DNA of 64,000 bases, taken from the NCBI GenBank assembly GCA_964643355.1, contig CAZXPW010000007.1:1-64000 (forward strand). Direction: 5' to 3'. Positions 35,073 to 42,941 of the stretch are shown piece after piece. Made by a program: the position numbers and the translations under genes. The notes below the pieces were generated by a model. It made no database searches and was not told the origin of the DNA. It worked only from the letters and a program-made list of their open reading frames with translations. This stretch comes from FEN-1350 sp964643355. GTDB lineage: Bacteria; Planctomycetota; Phycisphaerae; Sedimentisphaerales; Anaerohalosphaeraceae. How positions within the stretch are numbered: position 1 is the stretch's first letter; the number at the start of each line of letters is the position of its first letter.

Positions 35073-36872
35073 ATGACGGATAGCAAGGAATTACTGGCGC
35101 AGGTGCGGGACATTTCGACGGACAGCGAATATTTTTCGCCGATTCCGAAGGGATATCGCAAGGGCAAGACCAAGTATGTGATCGTAATGGGAACGGTGAT
35201 GAGCGGGCTGGGCAAGGGGATCTTTTCCTCGTGTCTGGCCAAGCTGTTGCAGGACAAGGGGCTGAAGGTATCGCCGGTGAAGTTCGAGGGGTACCTCAAT
35301 GTCGATTCGGGGACGCTGAATCCCTTCCGGCACGGGGAAGTGTTTGTTCTGGACGACGGGATGGAATGCGACATGGATTTGGGGACCTACGAGCGGATGC
35401 TCGACCAAAACCTGACGCGAGCCAATTTCTGCACGAGCGGCCAGATCTATTCGTCGGTCCTCCACAAAGAACGGCACGGCGATTACCTTGGACGGGATGT
35501 GCAGATGATTCCGCATGTGACCGGCGAGGTCAAGCTCAAACTGCGACGGCTGGCGATGGATTCGGACGCCGACGTGGTTTTCGTCGAGATCGGCGGGACG
35601 GTGGGGGATTTGGAAAACGCATTTTACATCGAGGCGATGCGCGAACTGGCATACGAAGAAGGGCCGCACAGTTGCTGCTTTGTCGCATTAACCTACATCC
35701 TGGAACCCAAGACGCTCGGCGAACAGAAATCCAAGGCGGCACAACTCGGCATCAAGCAAATCCTGCAGCTCGGCATTCAGCCGGATATTCTGGCGTGCCG
35801 ATGCGAAAATCCGGTCAGCGAGCAAGCGCGGCAGAAGATCAGCGTGTTCGGCAACGTGCCGTTCGAGCGGGTGTTCAGTATGCACGACTCGGCGAGCATC
35901 TATTCGATCCCCTCAATGCTGCGCGACTGCGGTCTGGACTTTGAAGTACTCAAGCTGTTGCACATCGAGGACCGGATCAACCTGCGTCATGAACGGCGGG
36001 AATGGGCACGATGGTGTGACTTCACCGACAAGATCGGCAAAGAGACGCATACGGTTACGATCGGGATCACGGGCAAGTATACTTCCGTTCGGGACAGCTA
36101 CGCTTCGATTCTCAACGCGCTGGAACATTCCGGCGTGCAGTTGCAGTGTAAGGTTAACATCAAGTGGATCGAGACGACGGATATCACCGTTGCCCATGCG
36201 TCCAGGCACCTCCAGGATGTCGATGGGATTATCGTCCCGGGAGGATTCGGGACGCGAGGAACCGAAGGCAAGATCGCCTGCGTGCGATACGCCCGCGAAA
36301 ACAACCTGCCGTATCTGGGGTTGTGTCTGGGGTTTCAAATGGCGGTGATTGAGTTTGCGCGACATATATGCGGGCTGACGAAGGCCAATTCGACGGAGAT
36401 CGAACCGGCGTGTCCCGAACCGGTCATCGACATGTTGCCAGAACAGAAAAAGATCGAAGGTCTGGGCGGGAATATGCGACTGGGAGGACGGGATATTGAA
36501 GTCAAACCCGAGACGCTGGCATGGCGGTTGTTCGGGTATGCCGAATCGGTGCGCATGCGGTTCCGGCATCGGTATGAGGTGGATCCGCGATTTATCGAGA
36601 CGCTGGAAAAGCATGGGCTTGTGTTTTCGGGGAAAGCGCCGGACCATCCGATCATGCAAATTTTGGAACTGCCGGGGCATCCCTATTTCATCGGGACCCA
36701 GGCGCATCCGTGTCTGAGTTCGCGGCCGTTGCGGCCGCATCCGATGTTTGTGGGACTCATCGCCGCGGCGCGACAACGGCGATATCCGGAGCAACGACTG
36801 GACGACCCGGTCGGCGCGGTGCGGAAGATATGCGAATCCGATTCGTCCCGGCAGGAGACCCTGCAGCGCTGA
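35073..36872 (+). CDS. pyrG: CTP synthase with atypical glutaminase triad
   Basis: The ATG at 35073 gives 599 aa, with about 30 residues before the usual start. The synthetase domain has the P-loop GTVMSGLGKGI (40-50), HGEVFVLDD and VEIGGTVGDLEN (Mg-ligand Glu kept). The class-I glutamine amidotransferase domain has GGFGTRG and the nucleophile Cys418 in LGLCLGFQ. His545 is in AHPCLSSRP. Family members have His-Pro-Glu here; this protein has His-Pro-Cys, so the third triad residue is missing. KLDPY of the CTP-synthase active site reads KFEGY. The enzyme converts UTP, ATP and glutamine to CTP; ammonia-dependent activity may persist. It ends 15 bases before a convergent gene. Confidence 0.93.
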   Translation: MTDSKELLAQVRDISTDSEYFSPIPKGYRKGKTKYVIVMGTVMSGLGKGIFSSCLAKLLQDKGLKVSPVKFEGYLNVDSGTLNPFRHGEVFVLDDGMECDMDLGTYERMLDQNLTRANFCTSGQIYSSVLHKERHGDYLGRDVQMIPHVTGEVKLKLRRLAMDSDADVVFVEIGGTVGDLENAFYIEAMRELAYEEGPHSCCFVALTYILEPKTLGEQKSKAAQLGIKQILQLGIQPDILACRCENPVSEQARQKISVFGNVPFERVFSMHDSASIYSIPSMLRDCGLDFEVLKLLHIEDRINLRHERREWARWCDFTDKIGKETHTVTIGITGKYTSVRDSYASILNALEHSGVQLQCKVNIKWIETTDITVAHASRHLQDVDGIIVPGGFGTRGTEGKIACVRYARENNLPYLGLCLGFQMAVIEFARHICGLTKANSTEIEPACPEPVIDMLPEQKKIEGLGGNMRLGGRDIEVKPETLAWRLFGYAESVRMRFRHRYEVDPRFIETLEKHGLVFSGKAPDHPIMQILELPGHPYFIGTQAHPCLSSRPLRPHPMFVGLIAAARQRRYPEQRLDDPVGAVRKICESDSSRQETLQR

Positions 36873-36887
36873 CGATGCTCCGACGGA

Positions 36888-37247
36888 TCAGGGTTTCGGA
36901 ATTTTGGATTCCAGTTCCTGGATCCGGGACTTGAGGATCTCGTTCTGGGCGCGAAGATCTTCGGCTTCCGTCGCGGCTTTGCTGGCGATTTCCAGCATCT
37001 TGGCGTTGGTGTCGGTGGCTTCCTCCTGCCCTTTGACCAGATCCCGGTTGCATTCGGCCAGCAATTTTTTCTGGTTTTGGATTTCCCGGTCTTTTTCTTT
37101 GATGAGTTTTTTGAGTTCGATATTTTCCTGACCCGTCAAGCGGGCTTTTTTGACGATATCCGTTTCGTTCTGCTCCTGGCAGCCGAGGAGAACGCCCAAG
37201 CCGAAAATCAACGGGACGATCATCCCGTACCCGATGCACTTTTTCAT
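36888..37247 (-). CDS. Small coiled-coil lipoprotein
   Basis: The start at 37247 follows AAAGGAAAG; an earlier in-frame start adds six residues. The 119-aa product has a lipoprotein signal (MKKCIGYGMIVPLIFGLG, then lipobox VLLGC with Cys27). The rest is almost entirely heptad-like helix rich in Lys, Glu and Leu (TGQENIELKKLIKEKD ... EILKSRIQELESK). It resembles Lpp- or OmpH-like spacer proteins in style, but I recognise no family. A trimeric or dimeric coiled coil tethered to a membrane is inferred. Confidence 0.78.
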   Translation of the reverse strand: MKKCIGYGMIVPLIFGLGVLLGCQEQNETDIVKKARLTGQENIELKKLIKEKDREIQNQKKLLAECNRDLVKGQEEATDTNAKMLEIASKAATEAEDLRAQNEILKSRIQELESKIPKP

Positions 37248-37294
37248 CGATTTCTTTCCTTTCAAGGCAATGATCAGGATCTACCGCTGATCCT

Positions 37295-37324
37295 ACTGTA
37301 TCGTAGAAGCCATTCGGCTGTCAA
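37295..37324 (-). promoter_or_regulatory. Promoter of the coiled-coil lipoprotein gene
   Basis: Minus strand: perfect TTGACA, 18-base spacer, TACAGT; 48 bases upstream of the ATG. Confidence 0.5.
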
Positions 37325-37416
37325 GGATTTCCGGCGGGGACGAATCGAAGAGAGAGCCGGCGAAGAGCAGGGCCTTTTCGTTTGAGATTGGACAGGGATT
37401 TCGAGCAACCGGCAAG

Positions 37417-37457
37417 AAAAAAGGAAGGTCCGCCGTGGCGGGAGAACCTTCCTTTTT
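37417..37457 (-). terminator. Terminator of the lysine-rich peptide gene
   Basis: AAGGAAGGT pairs with ACCTTCCTT around a GC-rich inner stem (CCGCC/GGCGG), flanked by T runs on both strands. It lies 62 bases past the peptide's stop codon. Confidence 0.85.
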
Positions 37458-37518
37458 GCGAAGATCGCCTACGCCGTTACCGTATAACCGTCACGGATCG
37501 GCGAAGCATGTCAGGAAT

Positions 37519-37611
37519 TTATTTCCTTTTTTTCTTGGCTACTTTTTTCTTCGCAACTTTCTTTTTGGTTTTCTTTACCGTTTTCTTCTTAGCCGCTTTC
37601 TTTTTTGCCAT
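37519..37611 (-). CDS. 30-residue lysine-rich, histone H1-like peptide
   Basis: The frame reads MAKKKAAKKKTVKKTKKK, continues with VAKKKVAKKKRK and stops. Of 30 residues 19 are Lys and one is Arg; the rest are Ala, Val and Thr. The ribosome binding site is AAAGGAGGTGA, nearly the full anti-16S complement, eight bases before the ATG. A promoter lies upstream and a strong terminator downstream, so this is a real, probably highly expressed transcription unit despite its size. Composition matches the C-terminal tails of bacterial histone H1-like proteins (HctB, AlgP) but there is no globular part. DNA or RNA compaction, or ribosome association, is inferred. Confidence 0.8.
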   Translation of the reverse strand: MAKKKAAKKKTVKKTKKKVAKKKVAKKKRK

Positions 37612-37672
37612 GGTCTTGTTCACCTCCTTTCATCTCTATGAATTTGTGAAGAAGATCTTTGGCTTTCGAACA

Positions 37673-37702
37673 ATTATAGTGTTGTATCGTCAAACTTCGC
37701 AA
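37673..37702 (-). promoter_or_regulatory. Promoter of the lysine-rich peptide gene
   Basis: Minus strand: TTGCGA, 18-base spacer, perfect TATAAT, about 62 bases before the ATG. Confidence 0.55.
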
Positions 37703-38026
37703 GAAGTCTTGAAGCATTTTATGGGGCCAAGCGATGAAAACGAAGTGCATCGACGAATCAAAGACCGTATCGGAATGAAGCGTTGATTTGGCTTTGGTTG
37801 ATTTCGGCGGCGGACGAGTGTTGCGTTGAAACGCGAATTTGCCGCATGTTTTTGCGTGGATTCGTTCTTGCAGCCGCCGGGACACATTCGTCAAGGGCAG
37901 ACCGGAATCGAACCACGGGCAGAAATCCAAACGAATTGGAAATGGTTTTGACGACAGGATATAGAAAAAAAATTGAAATGCGGTATGATCGGAGAGAATC
38001 CAACAGGCAATTGTGAGATTCTGAGG
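37703..38026. other. Divergent intergenic region, no gene recognised
   Basis: The stretch between the lysine-rich peptide promoter and nadD. A TTCGATTCCGG string on the minus strand near 37905 recalls a tRNA T-arm but no tRNA can be folded. No other feature is supported. Confidence 0.4.
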
Positions 38027-38671
38027 ATGAACGAGCGCAGGATTATCTTATTCGGCGGCAGTTTTGATCCGGTCCACAAGGGACACATCCAAGTGGCCGA
38101 GTATGCGCGCCATCATCTTGCGGCCGAGCGCGTGATTCTGATTGCGGCGGGCCGTTCTCCGCACAAACAACAGAATCCGAGGGCAAGCGGCGTTCATCGA
38201 ATCACGATGTTGCGGCTGGCGGTCGAGGGTCATGCAGGGCTGGACATTAGCGATTTTGAACTGAATCGTCCGCAACCCAGCTATACTTACGACACTGTGG
38301 CCCATTTTCGAAAGGTATTTGGGGATGGGGCGGCGCTGTACTGGTTGTTGGGGGCGGATCTGGTAGGGGATTTGGGAAGTTGGTATCGGGTGGACGATCT
38401 GATCGACACTTGCCGAATTGCGGTGATGGTCCGGGGGGGGTATCAAGGGCCGGACTTTTCGGCATTGGAAGAGCAGATTGGGACAGCCCGTGTGAATATT
38501 CTCCGGCAATGGGTGATCCCTACGCCGGCAATCGAGGCGTCGAGTACGGAGATTCGGCGGCGCATCTCCGAAGGGAAATCGGTCCTGGACTTTCTGTGCC
38601 CCAAAGTGGCCGCGTACATCGCCGAACATCGCTTGTATGTCGGGGTATCCATGGAAAAGCCGGGCACCTGA
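38027..38671 (+). CDS. nadD: Nicotinate-nucleotide adenylyltransferase
   Basis: I start at 38027 (MNERRIILFGGSFDPVHKGH), which places the nucleotidyltransferase motif GGSFDPVHKGH at its normal N-terminal position; the Shine-Dalgarno match is weak. The 214-aa protein also has AAGRSPHKQ, the WLLGADLVGDLGSWYRVDDL core (family GxD...W.....L) and the C-terminal ASSTEIRRRI motif. It makes deamido-NAD from nicotinate mononucleotide and ATP. The usual neighbours (obgE, proB/A, rsfS) are absent; a perfect promoter follows right after its stop. Confidence 0.93.
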   Translation: MNERRIILFGGSFDPVHKGHIQVAEYARHHLAAERVILIAAGRSPHKQQNPRASGVHRITMLRLAVEGHAGLDISDFELNRPQPSYTYDTVAHFRKVFGDGAALYWLLGADLVGDLGSWYRVDDLIDTCRIAVMVRGGYQGPDFSALEEQIGTARVNILRQWVIPTPAIEASSTEIRRRISEGKSVLDFLCPKVAAYIAEHRLYVGVSMEKPGT

Positions 38672-38679
38672 GTTTTTCG

Positions 38680-38707
38680 TTGACAGGTTGAGGGGGGGGT
38701 CTATAAT
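38680..38707 (+). promoter_or_regulatory. Consensus promoter of the HEAT protein / ATP synthase operon
   Basis: TTGACA and TATAAT, both perfect, with a 16-base spacer containing a run of eight G. It begins nine bases after the nadD stop and about 90 bases before the next start codon. Likely the main promoter for a transcript extending through the ATP synthase genes. Confidence 0.8.
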
Positions 38708-38797
38708 GGTCAACACAACGCGGCGGATTCGACAGGGAAATGGATGAAAACCGCCGCGAGTCGAATGGATTGGCTACCATCAATCGGGAGATTGTGA

Positions 38798-40567
38798 ATG
38801 GCTGCGAAACAGGTGCGGATGTTGCTGGTCGTACTGGTGCTGGGCTTCGGATCATTTGCCTGGGGCGCGGAGCTGGAGGATCTGTGGGGCGATTTTCTTC
38901 ATACCACCGCCATCGGCCGGTTTGATCTGGCCAAGGGCTATGCTCAGAAGTTGATTGAGAGCAATCCGGATCCCAAAGAGGTTCTGAGGTTGAGCGAAGA
39001 GAACCTGGAAGGGTATCGGTTGTTATTAAAGATGAACGCCGACAGCGAGGAACTCAAGGAAGTCAGCGGCAAGATTCTGGATCTGATCGAACGCGGCCGG
39101 TTTGAACGAAGCACGGAACCGGCGATCATCAATCAGGAAATCAAACGACTGAGCACCACTATCCGAGGTCGTCTGGCGGCGGAGGAACATCTCAAGAACG
39201 CCGGGGAGTACGCGATCCCGTTTATGCTGGACGCACTGGCAGACGAAAGTCGCAAGGACGAGTTTGCGAACATTACCGCGGCGATTCCGAAGATCGGCCG
39301 CAGCGCGGTGCGACCTCTGGTGGTCGCGCTGCAGACGGACAATATCGCGGTCAAATCGGAGATCGTACGAGCGCTGGGCCTTTTGGGATATCCCGACGCG
39401 CTGGGGTATCTGAAGTTCGTGGTGGATCAGGATCGTTCGGATGCGATGCGGCAGTTGGCGGCGCAGGCGATCGAAAAGATTGATCCTTCGGCGATGAAGA
39501 TTCCGGCGGCGGAATTGTTGTTTGGGCTGGGGGAGGCCTATTACAACCACGCTGAATCGGTGGCTCCGTCGGCGGAATACAGCTTTGCGAACATCTGGTT
39601 CTGGGACACCAAACAGGCGCGGCTGGTTCGCGAAGAAGTGGATCTGAGGTATTTTCACGAGCTGATGGCGATGCGTTGTTGCGAATGGGCGATAAAGGCC
39701 GATCCGGATCTGGGCAAGGCGATCGCATTATGGATCGCTTCGTTCTTCAAGGCCGAGGCGCCGGGAATTCAGCAGCCGGAGTATTTCGGGACGAATCACG
39801 CCGACGCGATGACCTACGCGACGACGGCGGGTCCGGAATATCTGCATCCGGCGCTGGATCGGGCGCTGAAAGAAGGCAACGCGTTTGTGGCGCTGGGGAT
39901 CGTCGAGGCCCTTGCGGCCAACGCCGGCGAGGCGTCTTTGTTGTATCGGTTCGGAATCGAGCAACCCCTGGTAACGGCGCTGCAATTTCAGGATCGTGCG
40001 GTGCGTTACAGCGCGGCAATCGCGCTGGGGCAAGCCGGTCCCAACAACGAATTCGTCGGCAGCAAAAAGATCGTCGAGAATCTGGCCGAGGCGATCACGG
40101 ATGTGGGGTTGTCGGACCTGGGTCGGGAATTGACCGATTCCTATGCGACGCGGGCGATTCAGGTGTTGTTGTCGCTGGCCGAGACGCGAAACAAGATCGT
40201 TGATCTGTCGGCGGCTCAGGAATCGCTGATTGCGGCGACGAACGATTCACGAGTCCATATGCAGGTTTTTGCCGGACAGGTTTTGGCGCATCTTCCGAGT
40301 CCGGACGCTCAGCGAGCGGTGGCGGCAATGGGGCTTTTGGAATCCAATCAACCCGAGGTTCGAATTGCGGCGTTTCATTCGCTGGCGGCGTCGGCCAAGT
40401 TGAACGCCAATCTTCTGACCCCTGAACAGGTTGACGGGTTGTATTCTCTGGTGGAATCGGGGCAGGTGGAGGCCAAGTTGCGGCTGGCGGCGGCCAGCGC
40501 TTATGGGGCGTTGAATCTGCCAAGCCGAAAAGTGAAAGAGTTGATCCTCGGTCAGGCCAAAAGTTAG
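38798..40567 (+). CDS. Exported HEAT-repeat protein at the head of the ATP synthase operon
   Basis: The 589-aa protein has a signal peptide (MAAKQVRMLLVVLVLGFGSFAWG) and is otherwise alpha-helical. HEAT-like repeats are visible, for example PFMLDALADESRKDEFANI, RPLVVALQTDNIAVKSEIVRALG, and AVRYSAAIALGQAGPNNEF, with a tail repeat near VRIAAFHSLAAS. HEAT repeats mediate protein binding; no enzymatic motif is seen. It is transcribed from the consensus promoter and its stop is 37 bases before atpI, so it is probably cotranscribed with the ATP synthase. Whether it serves the synthase is unknown. Confidence 0.8.
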   Translation: MAAKQVRMLLVVLVLGFGSFAWGAELEDLWGDFLHTTAIGRFDLAKGYAQKLIESNPDPKEVLRLSEENLEGYRLLLKMNADSEELKEVSGKILDLIERGRFERSTEPAIINQEIKRLSTTIRGRLAAEEHLKNAGEYAIPFMLDALADESRKDEFANITAAIPKIGRSAVRPLVVALQTDNIAVKSEIVRALGLLGYPDALGYLKFVVDQDRSDAMRQLAAQAIEKIDPSAMKIPAAELLFGLGEAYYNHAESVAPSAEYSFANIWFWDTKQARLVREEVDLRYFHELMAMRCCEWAIKADPDLGKAIALWIASFFKAEAPGIQQPEYFGTNHADAMTYATTAGPEYLHPALDRALKEGNAFVALGIVEALAANAGEASLLYRFGIEQPLVTALQFQDRAVRYSAAIALGQAGPNNEFVGSKKIVENLAEAITDVGLSDLGRELTDSYATRAIQVLLSLAETRNKIVDLSAAQESLIAATNDSRVHMQVFAGQVLAHLPSPDAQRAVAAMGLLESNQPEVRIAAFHSLAASAKLNANLLTPEQVDGLYSLVESGQVEAKLRLAAASAYGALNLPSRKVKELILGQAKS

Positions 40568-40604
40568 ACATCGGCCCATTCCCGAGGGAAACAGGAGCGA
40601 TTTT

Positions 40605-40844
40605 TTGCCGGGTACAAAGAAAGATCGCAAGATATGGATCGACGATTGGCGTCAGGACAGCCTTCGGTGGATGGGAGTTGGTATCGAGTTTTGTGTGGTG
40701 GCCGGGGGGGCGGCCTGGCTGGGAAACTGTCTGGATAAGCTCAGCGATACCAGTCCGGGTTTTATGATCATGGGTTTTTTTGCCGGATTTGGGTACATGC
40801 TCTACACGATGATCAAACGAGCCGGCGGAATCAAATTCAAGTGA
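40605..40844 (+). CDS. atpI: ATP synthase assembly protein AtpI-like (AtpZ/AtpI)
   Basis: TTG start with AGGAG seven bases upstream; no ATG fits. The 79-aa protein has two hydrophobic helices separated by a short loop: GVGIEFCVVAGGAAWLGN, then GFMIMGFFAGFGYML, typical of the small AtpI/AtpZ subunit that precedes atpB. Family role: c-ring assembly and possibly Mg uptake for the synthase. Confidence 0.82.
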   Translation: MPGTKKDRKIWIDDWRQDSLRWMGVGIEFCVVAGGAAWLGNCLDKLSDTSPGFMIMGFFAGFGYMLYTMIKRAGGIKFK

Positions 40845-41148
40845 GACCTTCGCGGATATATTCTCCGCGATGTTATCAGGGACAGGATAGACGCGGGATT
40901 GAACCGTGAAAGGGGGGTGGGGAAGTGGGCGAAAGGGCGGTTTTTTAACGAAAATCGGGTATTTTCGTCGAAAACTGGAAAGGTAGAGTACGAAGACGGC
41001 TTTGTGGGTTTTGTGTGTCCGTCATTTCCAGTTGATACAGTGGAATCTGCTTGGCTGATCTGAAACCTATCGGACTGATCGGATCGGGCAGGGATGTGTC
41101 GCGTGTCCGGATGGATCGGACAGATCGAGTTTTACGGAATGGAATGAT
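40845..41148. other. Gap inside the ATP synthase operon, no gene recognised
   Basis: About 300 bases between atpI and atpB. The second small atpI-like gene often found here is not present. A hairpin CGAAAAT-CGGGT-ATTTTCG lies at 40949-40967, without a T run; it may be an mRNA processing or stability element. Confidence 0.45.
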
Positions 41149-41931
41149 ATGGTTTGGATGTTGGCCAAGGTATCGCCGCTGGATGAGGTGACGACCAAGA
41201 TCATTTTTCAGCGGCCGTTTCTTTTTACCAGCCACATGTTCATGATCACCCTTGCCACGATTTTGCTGTTGATCGCGATGCCGTTGGCGTTGCGCCGCAA
41301 AGGAATGGTCCTGGGGGGATTCGGCAATGCGATCGAGGCGATCTGTCTGTATCTGCGCGAAGAGGTGGTCCGGCCGTTTCTGCACGACAAGACCGACAAG
41401 TACATCGGATATCTGTGGACGATGTTCTTTTTCATCCTGACGCTCAATCTGCTGGGGATGATCCCGTTGGATAAAATTCTGTGGGCGGTTTCGGCGGGGA
41501 CCCGCAATCACTTTGGGGGAGCCGCGACGGCCAATATTTATGTTACGGGAACGCTGGCGCTGGTGGCGTTTTTCCTGTTTCATGTCGCCGGGATCGTGGA
41601 GAATGGGCTGCTTCATTATATCAAATCCTTTTGTCCCAAGGTTCCCTGGCCGATGATGCCCTTCATGTTCTTCATGGAGATCGTCAGTTCGTTCGTGCGG
41701 ATGTTTTCGCTGGCGATTCGTCTGTTCGCCAACATCCTGGCCGGGCATGTTCTGCTGGGTACCCTGATTCTGTTGATCATCATTTACAAAAACGCGTTCG
41801 TGGCGACGGCCTCGACGCTGTTTGTGGTGGCGATGAGTTTGATGGAATTGTTTGTCGCCTTTTTGCAAGCGTACATCTTCACTTTTTTGACGACCATCTT
41901 TATCGGGCTTGCGGTCAATCCCGATCATTGA
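41149..41931 (+). CDS. atpB: F-type ATP synthase subunit a
   Basis: The 260-aa membrane protein has five to six hydrophobic helices. The essential Arg is Arg191 in FSLAIRLFANILAGH, the signature of the a subunit proton half-channel. Other family features are TLNLLGMIP and the C-terminal FLQAYIFTFLTTIFIGLAV. GGAATGG precedes the ATG. Confidence 0.96.
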   Translation: MVWMLAKVSPLDEVTTKIIFQRPFLFTSHMFMITLATILLLIAMPLALRRKGMVLGGFGNAIEAICLYLREEVVRPFLHDKTDKYIGYLWTMFFFILTLNLLGMIPLDKILWAVSAGTRNHFGGAATANIYVTGTLALVAFFLFHVAGIVENGLLHYIKSFCPKVPWPMMPFMFFMEIVSSFVRMFSLAIRLFANILAGHVLLGTLILLIIIYKNAFVATASTLFVVAMSLMELFVAFLQAYIFTFLTTIFIGLAVNPDH

Positions 41932-41979
41932 CGAATCGTCGGAGACAAAAACCTTTATCGATAGGGAGGTTTGAACACG

Positions 41980-42261
41980 ATGTTTGAGATGCTGACAATG
42001 GTATCAACGGCGATGCTGGCGGAGGTCACCATCAACCTGACCGACAAGTGCATGGGCCTGCTGGGCGGACTCCTGGGTTGCGGGATGATCGTGATCGGGG
42101 CGGCCACGGGTATCGGGAATGTGGCCGGGCACGCGACCGAGGCAATCGCGCGGCAGCCCGAGGCCGGCGGAAGGATTTTCACGACGATGATCATCGCCGC
42201 GGCGCTAATCGAAGGCGTGACGCTGTTTTCGCTGATTATCTGCCTGATGGCGATTCTGTAG
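41980..42261 (+). CDS. atpE: F-type ATP synthase subunit c
   Basis: The ATG at 41980 has GGGAGG nine bases upstream (an in-frame TTG at 41971 is too close to it). The 93-aa hairpin protein has the polar-loop ARQPEA (58-62) and the ion-binding carboxylate Glu78 in ALIEGVTLF. The first helix has TGIGNVAG where Na-type rings have Gln, and Gly follows the Glu where Na-type rings have Ser or Thr. Proton coupling is therefore more likely than sodium. Confidence 0.95.
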   Translation: MFEMLTMVSTAMLAEVTINLTDKCMGLLGGLLGCGMIVIGAATGIGNVAGHATEAIARQPEAGGRIFTTMIIAAALIEGVTLFSLIICLMAIL

Positions 42262-42284
42262 AACCGGATGGAACGGATTTGACG

Positions 42285-42917
42285 ATGCGAAATCCCATAC
42301 TATTGGGTTTGTTGCTGGTCTTGTGCCTGTTCGGGACGGCGCTGGCATCCGACGAGGCGGCCGGCGGCGAAGGGCATTCGCCGCAAGGTTCCGGCCAATC
42401 GGGGTCTCCGGTCTTCCAGGGTTATATGGGCGAGTCGATCTGGACGCTGGTGTCGTTTTGCCTGTTGCTTGTGGCGTTGTGGAAGATCGCGTGGAAACCG
42501 CTGCTGGCCCGGTTGCAGGAACGGGAAGGGTACATCGGCAAACAGATCAGCGACGCCGAAAAGATCCGCAAAGACGCCGAGAGCGTTCTGAACGAATACC
42601 GGGCGAAACTGGCGGCGGCGGAAAAGGAGGGCGGAACGATCGTGGCCCGCTATGTCCGTCAGGCCGAAGAACAGGCGCGGGAAGTGACGGCCAAGGCCCA
42701 GAAGGAACTGGAGCAGATGCGTCAGCGGATGGAATCGGACCTGGAACGCGCGCGAGTCCAGGCCGAGAAAGATCTGCTGGCCGAATCGGGTCGGATCATC
42801 CTGACGCTCGGCCGCGAAATCCTGGGCAGAACGATCACCACCGACGACAATCAGCGGATGGTGGACGAGGCCGTAGGGCGATTGAAACTCGAAAGCCAGA
42901 CGCGGAATCGAAACTGA
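42285..42917 (+). CDS. atpF: F-type ATP synthase subunit b
   Basis: I place the start at 42285 after GGATTTGACG. The 210-aa protein has a cleavable-looking signal peptide (MRNPILLGLLLVLCLFGTALA), then the membrane helix SIWTLVSFCLLLVALWKIAW and a long charged helix (LEQMRQRMESDLERARVQAE). The extra N-terminal signal before the b-subunit helix is common in planctomycetes. It is the peripheral stalk. Confidence 0.94.
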   Translation: MRNPILLGLLLVLCLFGTALASDEAAGGEGHSPQGSGQSGSPVFQGYMGESIWTLVSFCLLLVALWKIAWKPLLARLQEREGYIGKQISDAEKIRKDAESVLNEYRAKLAAAEKEGGTIVARYVRQAEEQAREVTAKAQKELEQMRQRMESDLERARVQAEKDLLAESGRIILTLGREILGRTITTDDNQRMVDEAVGRLKLESQTRNRN

Positions 42918-42941
42918 CAGTCGGAGCCGAAACGGAAACCC

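Noticed and set aside
37890..37930. tRNA-like T-arm (TTCGATTCC) on the minus strand
   Set aside because: The flanking bases do not complete the T stem and no matching acceptor or anticodon arm is found in the surrounding 90 bases.
41980..42261. Sodium-type c-ring
   Set aside because: The Gln in helix 1 and the Ser/Thr after the carboxylate that mark Na-binding c subunits are replaced by Asn and Gly.
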